Shown here: piece after piece, positions 28,426 through 32,129 of the stretch
Numbering within the stretch: position 1 is the first letter of the stretch
Layout of the letters: each line of letters starts with the position of its first letter
DNA from: a virus
Reading direction: 5' to 3' (one strand)
DNA length: 32,129 nucleotides
IMG/VR virus record: IMGVR_UViG_3300030098_003457
Location: 1-32,129 of that record
The notes under the pieces: generated by a model
Told to the model about the DNA's origin: nothing
Databases searched by the model: none
The model's input: the letters and a program-made list of their open reading frames with translations, nothing else
Position numbers and translations under genes: made by a program

Positions 28426-30110
28426 TACTGAGTGAATCCTACGCCACCACCTAAGAGCATGTCTGTCACGTTCTGAGGTGTAGGGGTGTTGATAAGATCT
28501 TGTGCGGTGGGCGGCTCATCAGGGTTGGCTACGCCAGGAATCCCAGCACCACCCTGCTGTTGCTGCATCTGATCCATTTGGGCCTGTGCTGCCTCAAGGA
28601 AAGTCTCAGGAAGACCCATAGTCCGCACGATTTCCTCCAGAATCTGCATGTTTGGAACACCCAAAGCCTGCAAGAGTTGTGCGTTTTGCAGCAATCTCTG
28701 CTCACGAATGGCCTCAGAGATAGGCGTAGAAGCCTGATCTGCTGCGAAAATCTGGAAATCACCCGTCAAATCGTCTGGCTTTACCGTCTGAGCCTCGCCA
28801 TTTAGCAAAACCATGGTCGGAATCTTGGCTTCTTCAATAAACAACGCAATCATCAGCAGGTAAACACGGCCCATCATCTCGATTGCCCCGTCTCTTTCAC
28901 GAGCCATTCGGCCAATCTCACTCGTTGTGTACGCTGCCAGTGCTGCAATCTCTGTTGCAGTCGCCTTTGTAGCTTCTCCACGAGTAAATGCTGCGGTAAC
29001 AGAGCCCGAATCCTTGTCTCGAATGACATCTTGCATGTACCGAGAGACTTCAGAGGGGAGATTCTGGTGTGGAACTGGGCGGATAATCGTGTCCAACGGG
29101 TCATCTGCCTCTACCTCTACAAACAAACCATCAATACCGCTGGTAACCTGAGCCATCTCATCGTCGGTCATGGCCCCTTTCTTCACCAACCATTGTCGAG
29201 AAGCCTTCCGAACAGCGTTTGCTTGGAAGGAACGGATGATGTTCATCTCGTACAACTGGTCATATATCCGTTTGATAGCCGAATATCCGTGCATTGGCTG
29301 GTCAGGAACGCGGTTGTAGTAAAGCGGAATAATCGGAGGGTGTGGCTGGTCTTCAGCATCTCGGAAAGGAATGAACTCAGCACTGTCGAGCCACTTGTCT
29401 CCACGCTCAGGACACCACCAATAAAGCTTATCCTCAGTTAGATCGTACATTTCAACGATCTTCACATACTTAAACATGGGAGAAACAGGGGATTCACGCT
29501 CATTTGGAGGCGTATAAGCATCATAGGCATCACCAGTGTGCTGGTCGAAGTACCCAATCAACTCACCACCAATGTCATCGAACTTCCCACCAAAGCGTTT
29601 CTTGGCTTCCTGCACGGTCATATAGTAGCAATGACCCACAAACCGCTGAGTATCCCAACGAGCAGCATCCCGATCCACAATGATTTGCCAAGGAGGTACA
29701 GCCACAGGTAGCACCCTTTCATAGATGTTCTCCCGATCAGTGACTGTCAGCTTTAAAAAGCTCATAGGGTAGATAAGAGCCATGCGGGAAGCGTTCTCAA
29801 TCTCGTTTCGGCTGCCAAGAAGAAAATGATTGATGATGCTCTGTGACTTGTCAGGGCTTCCTTTACCAAGGATCCCACTCTTCACAGAAACAGCAGGGTT
29901 TTTGGCAAACAAGGAAGCTTGAAAGGACTCAATGTAGCCATAGCCATCATTGGTCTGAATGCGAATCTGAGTGTCTACTCTCAACTCTGGGTCGGCTTCA
30001 TCCCAAAAGTCCATCTCGTAAACAGACTTGTAGCGCAACATCTCTTCACGACGATCTCCCCAATAGTTGTCATGTGCATCGAGAATGACTCTCAGATCTT
30101 CTGGCTTCAT
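28425..30110 (-). CDS. Portal protein, 561 aa
   Basis: The length and sequence fit a podoviral portal of the P22/T7 class. It has an N-terminal helical region (LRVILDAHDNYWGDRREEML), mixed wing segments with aromatic residues (FFxxx-type YFDQHTGDAYDAYTPPNE), a long helical stem and crown (AALAAYTTSEIGRMARERDG, AIREQRLLQNAQLLQALG) and a flexible glutamine-rich C-terminus (AQMDQMQQQQGGAGIPG). It follows the large terminase, the usual order, with a one-base overlap at 30110. It forms the dodecameric ring through which DNA enters. Confidence 0.86.
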   Translation of the reverse strand: MKPEDLRVILDAHDNYWGDRREEMLRYKSVYEMDFWDEADPELRVDTQIRIQTNDGYGYIESFQASLFAKNPAVSVKSGILGKGSPDKSQSIINHFLLGSRNEIENASRMALIYPMSFLKLTVTDRENIYERVLPVAVPPWQIIVDRDAARWDTQRFVGHCYYMTVQEAKKRFGGKFDDIGGELIGYFDQHTGDAYDAYTPPNERESPVSPMFKYVKIVEMYDLTEDKLYWWCPERGDKWLDSAEFIPFRDAEDQPHPPIIPLYYNRVPDQPMHGYSAIKRIYDQLYEMNIIRSFQANAVRKASRQWLVKKGAMTDDEMAQVTSGIDGLFVEVEADDPLDTIIRPVPHQNLPSEVSRYMQDVIRDKDSGSVTAAFTRGEATKATATEIAALAAYTTSEIGRMARERDGAIEMMGRVYLLMIALFIEEAKIPTMVLLNGEAQTVKPDDLTGDFQIFAADQASTPISEAIREQRLLQNAQLLQALGVPNMQILEEIVRTMGLPETFLEAAQAQMDQMQQQQGGAGIPGVANPDEPPTAQDLINTPTPQNVTDMLLGGGVGFTQ

Positions 30111-31648
30111 TAGTAACTACCCGTCTTGTTCCCACCCCTGACGTTCCAGGGAAGTGTTCGTGTGGACTTCTTGGCTCTCATTGCTGCAATATGCCGTTCC
30201 ATCATCGCTCTCTTGACAGAGTGAGACACAACCAAAGGCATCTTCTCAAGCAAGTAATAGCACAGCGCCATAGAAATCGTCACATCATCATTCTTCCTCT
30301 TTGCCGCTTGAGGCTTGTCTTTGATGTAGACAATCGTCTTCAACTCTTCCAAAACATGCTGGTCAAGCGACTTAATCACGCCACTGTCCACCACATCCTT
30401 GATGGCTTGGAACATCAAAGGCCTTGTACCAACAGAAGTCCTAAACGGCTTTCCATTCTTGTCCTTGTAGAGATTCCTTACCTTGAGTTCTTTTAGGCGG
30501 TGGATGACCCACATCCCATTTCCATTGCTCTCTACAATCACTTTCGGCTCATTGTAGCGCTTCCAGATGTCCACAATCTTCTCAGCCAACTTAGATGGCG
30601 GCGTTGTGTTGCTAATAAAATGGTAAACAGGCTGTCTTGTAGAAGCGGAAATAACCGTAATCGCAGAGAAATCCGTCTTCTTTCCCAAACCACTGCCAAC
30701 ATCTACACCCAGAACATACGCTTCCCCAGGATCTGGAGGGCAATACTGCCTATGCTCATGGCTTCCCATGTTCAAAGGCTCAATCTCCTCCAACGCCTCG
30801 GCATCAAAGAACTGTACGCCACTCGATCTAAACGCCTCTTCAATCGTGGCAGGGTACTCGCGAATAAACTTGTCGTGACCCAGCGTCTTTAGCTGCTGCT
30901 TACGCCAAAACATCTGCTCAGGAAGAAGCTGATGCTCCTCCTGAATCACCTGCTCCCTTGCTGTCGGAATGTACCAACCAGGAATCTCCTCGGCTTGGTA
31001 ATGCTTATGGACAAACCAAGGGAAAAATACCAACTTCCACCCGTTGTCTCCCTTCCTTGCACCCTCTACCAAGTCGTGAAACTTATCCCCAGGGGTGTTC
31101 GGAGTGCTCTCAATAATGATCTGACCATCACCAACAGCAGCCAAAACCGTAGCCATCACCTCTTCTTGATTCTCGTAGAAGGCAAACTCAGACAAATGCA
31201 CAGAGTTCATGGCAAAGGAACGTGTTCCTCCCTTACCAGCAGCCGTATACGTCCGAACAGCAGCACCTGAGTCCTTAAACTGCAGCGTCTTAGCAGATGA
31301 CTTAGCCAAAGGCCTACGCAACTGCTCAGGAAGATTCTCATAGAAGGTCTTCTCCATCCTATGCAACTCTTCAGAAGAATCCCGCGTATGGCTAATCACA
31401 GCATACTGCCGAGGCTCATCAGACATATACGCCTGCCAGAAGTGCCACCCACGAGTCAGAGTCGAAATACCCATCTGCCTCGCTTTCAGAATGATCACCC
31501 TGTTGTGATTCCTCAATGTTTCCAGCAATATTTTTTGAGGCGTATTCAAATCAAACTTGCTCAAGCGTTGCCTTTGCTTGTGCATAATCGTCAGCCGAGA
31601 AATGAACTTCTCAGGATCCTTCAGCAAATCCTCTACTTCAGGACTCAT
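30110..31648 (-). CDS. terL: Terminase large subunit, 512 aa
   Basis: The N-terminal ATPase has a Walker A-like P-loop IILKARQMGIST (residues 52-63), a short Walker B-like SVHLSEFAF with Glu154, and the coupling motif IIIESTPN (177-184). The C-terminal nuclease has VLGVDVGSG with Asp316, VIVESNGNG with Glu373 and KNDDVTISMA with Asp454/455, the acidic triad of RNase H-fold terminases. Both domains are intact. It cuts and pumps DNA into the prohead. It overlaps the methylase gene by 4 bases (ATGA) and the portal gene by one. Confidence 0.92.
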   Translation of the reverse strand: MSPEVEDLLKDPEKFISRLTIMHKQRQRLSKFDLNTPQKILLETLRNHNRVIILKARQMGISTLTRGWHFWQAYMSDEPRQYAVISHTRDSSEELHRMEKTFYENLPEQLRRPLAKSSAKTLQFKDSGAAVRTYTAAGKGGTRSFAMNSVHLSEFAFYENQEEVMATVLAAVGDGQIIIESTPNTPGDKFHDLVEGARKGDNGWKLVFFPWFVHKHYQAEEIPGWYIPTAREQVIQEEHQLLPEQMFWRKQQLKTLGHDKFIREYPATIEEAFRSSGVQFFDAEALEEIEPLNMGSHEHRQYCPPDPGEAYVLGVDVGSGLGKKTDFSAITVISASTRQPVYHFISNTTPPSKLAEKIVDIWKRYNEPKVIVESNGNGMWVIHRLKELKVRNLYKDKNGKPFRTSVGTRPLMFQAIKDVVDSGVIKSLDQHVLEELKTIVYIKDKPQAAKRKNDDVTISMALCYYLLEKMPLVVSHSVKRAMMERHIAAMRAKKSTRTLPWNVRGGNKTGSY

Positions 31649-32052
31649 TGGAAAATCACCACAGCAGAAGGAAACGGAGCAGAGTTCTTAGCACCACCAA
31701 ACTTCAAACGACCCCTCAAGAACATCACCTCTCCCTTCATCGCGTAATCATGCCACCAAGCCGTGTCTGTACGGGAAGGAACAAGACAAACAACCTTACA
31801 ACCCTTCTGTGACTCCTCATACGCCTTCTTCATCCACTTGCCTATCTCACGGCCATAAGGCGGATTCATCCAGCAAACACCATTCCAGTCCTGAGAAAGA
31901 CCGTCATCTTCTGGCGTAAAGTACCTCTCACACTTTGCATTGCTTGGAAGAGCGCAGACATCCAACTCAAAACTCCAAACAGCATCATAACGATCAAACA
32001 AATCTTGAGGAGTAGCCCACTGGTCCGTCTTGCTGCTGAAGTGAACATTCAT
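31645..32052 (-). CDS. dam: Phage DNA N6-adenine methyltransferase (Dam-like), 135 aa
   Basis: This small methylase resembles the phage DNA N-6-adenine methyltransferase family. It has a WATPQDLFDRYD start, FELDVCALPSNAKCERYFTP, a catalytic NPPY at residues 63-66, then VVCLVPSRTDTAWWHDYAM and GRLKFGGAKN before the end PSAVVIFQ. At 135 aa it is near the short end for the family but all motifs are there. It would methylate adenine, perhaps shielding phage DNA from host restriction or marking it for packaging. It overlaps the terminase start and the upstream partial gene by 4 bases each (ATGA). Confidence 0.88.
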   Translation of the reverse strand: MNVHFSSKTDQWATPQDLFDRYDAVWSFELDVCALPSNAKCERYFTPEDDGLSQDWNGVCWMNPPYGREIGKWMKKAYEESQKGCKVVCLVPSRTDTAWWHDYAMKGEVMFLRGRLKFGGAKNSAPFPSAVVIFQ

Positions 32053-32129
32053 TCATCACCACCCAGCCACTTCTCTAAAGCGTCGGCACCACCCTTCACC
32101 TTCACCTTAGCATCCGTCAACTGCAACTT
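32049..32129 (-). CDS. C-terminal end of a gene cut by the right edge, 26 aa visible
   Basis: The frame is open from the right edge and ends KLQLTDAKVKVKGGADALE then KWLGGDE, with its TGA at 32051-32049 overlapping the methylase start in an ATGA arrangement. Too little is visible to identify it. A small terminase subunit or early gene could sit before terL, but the residues do not show this. Confidence 0.55.
   Translation of the reverse strand, partial: KLQLTDAKVKVKGGADALEKWLGGDE

Overview
The window is part of a tailed double-stranded DNA bacteriophage genome. It has a complete terminase-portal-scaffold-capsid block, a lysis cassette, a phage DNA replication and recombination region, and dense gene packing with 1-, 4- and 8-nt start/stop overlaps. 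A podovirus-like particle is inferred. After the capsid genes come an adaptor/tail-tube-like pair, short fibre-type proteins and three helical 'internal virion' proteins of 311, 630 and 1769 aa, the arrangement of T7-type ejection proteins. No tape-measure, sheath or baseplate genes are visible. No integrase, RNA polymerase or DNA polymerase gene lies in the window, so lifestyle and family cannot be fixed, and nothing here identifies the host.

Layout. (1) 1-1995, plus strand: a cysteine-rich protein cut by the left edge, then five small genes, two of them too short for routine gene finding, ending at a GC-rich hairpin (2007-2038). (2) 2041-5395, minus strand: a control/replication block read right to left. 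It holds an XRE-type regulator, a RuvC-type resolvase, a winged-helix initiator-like protein, an unrecognised 160-aa protein and a DnaB-type helicase. Between the initiator-like gene and the 160-aa gene lies an array of GGGTCA/TGACCC half-sites next to an AT-rich stretch, a candidate origin or operator. (3) 5396-5486: a divergent control region with a promoter-like pair and a perfect 17-bp palindrome at the expected start of the rightward transcript. (4) 5487-7609, plus strand: a recombination operon (putative single-strand annealing protein, Gp157-like protein, SSB), a tRNA-Asn(GTT) missed by protein-level annotation, and three small genes, two of them mini zinc-ribbons. (5) 7509-9218, minus strand: a six-gene lysis cassette (XhlA-like, BhlA-like holin-like, lysin-like, two small membrane proteins, a spanin-like protein). 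(6) 9228-32129, minus strand: virion genes, transcribed right to left from the DNA adenine methylase and large terminase to the tail and fibre genes, with a strong terminator-like hairpin (24768-24801) between the head and tail genes.

How the parts work together. The XRE regulator probably controls the rightward recombination operon through the palindrome. The leftward block would initiate replication (initiator-like protein plus DnaB) and resolve branched DNA (RuvC) for the terminase. The late block packages DNA, builds the particle and lyses the cell. There is no gene-free stretch over 300 bases. The largest gaps are 4411-4622 (nested hairpin), 26300-26451 (capsid gene leader) and 3915-4056 (half-site array).
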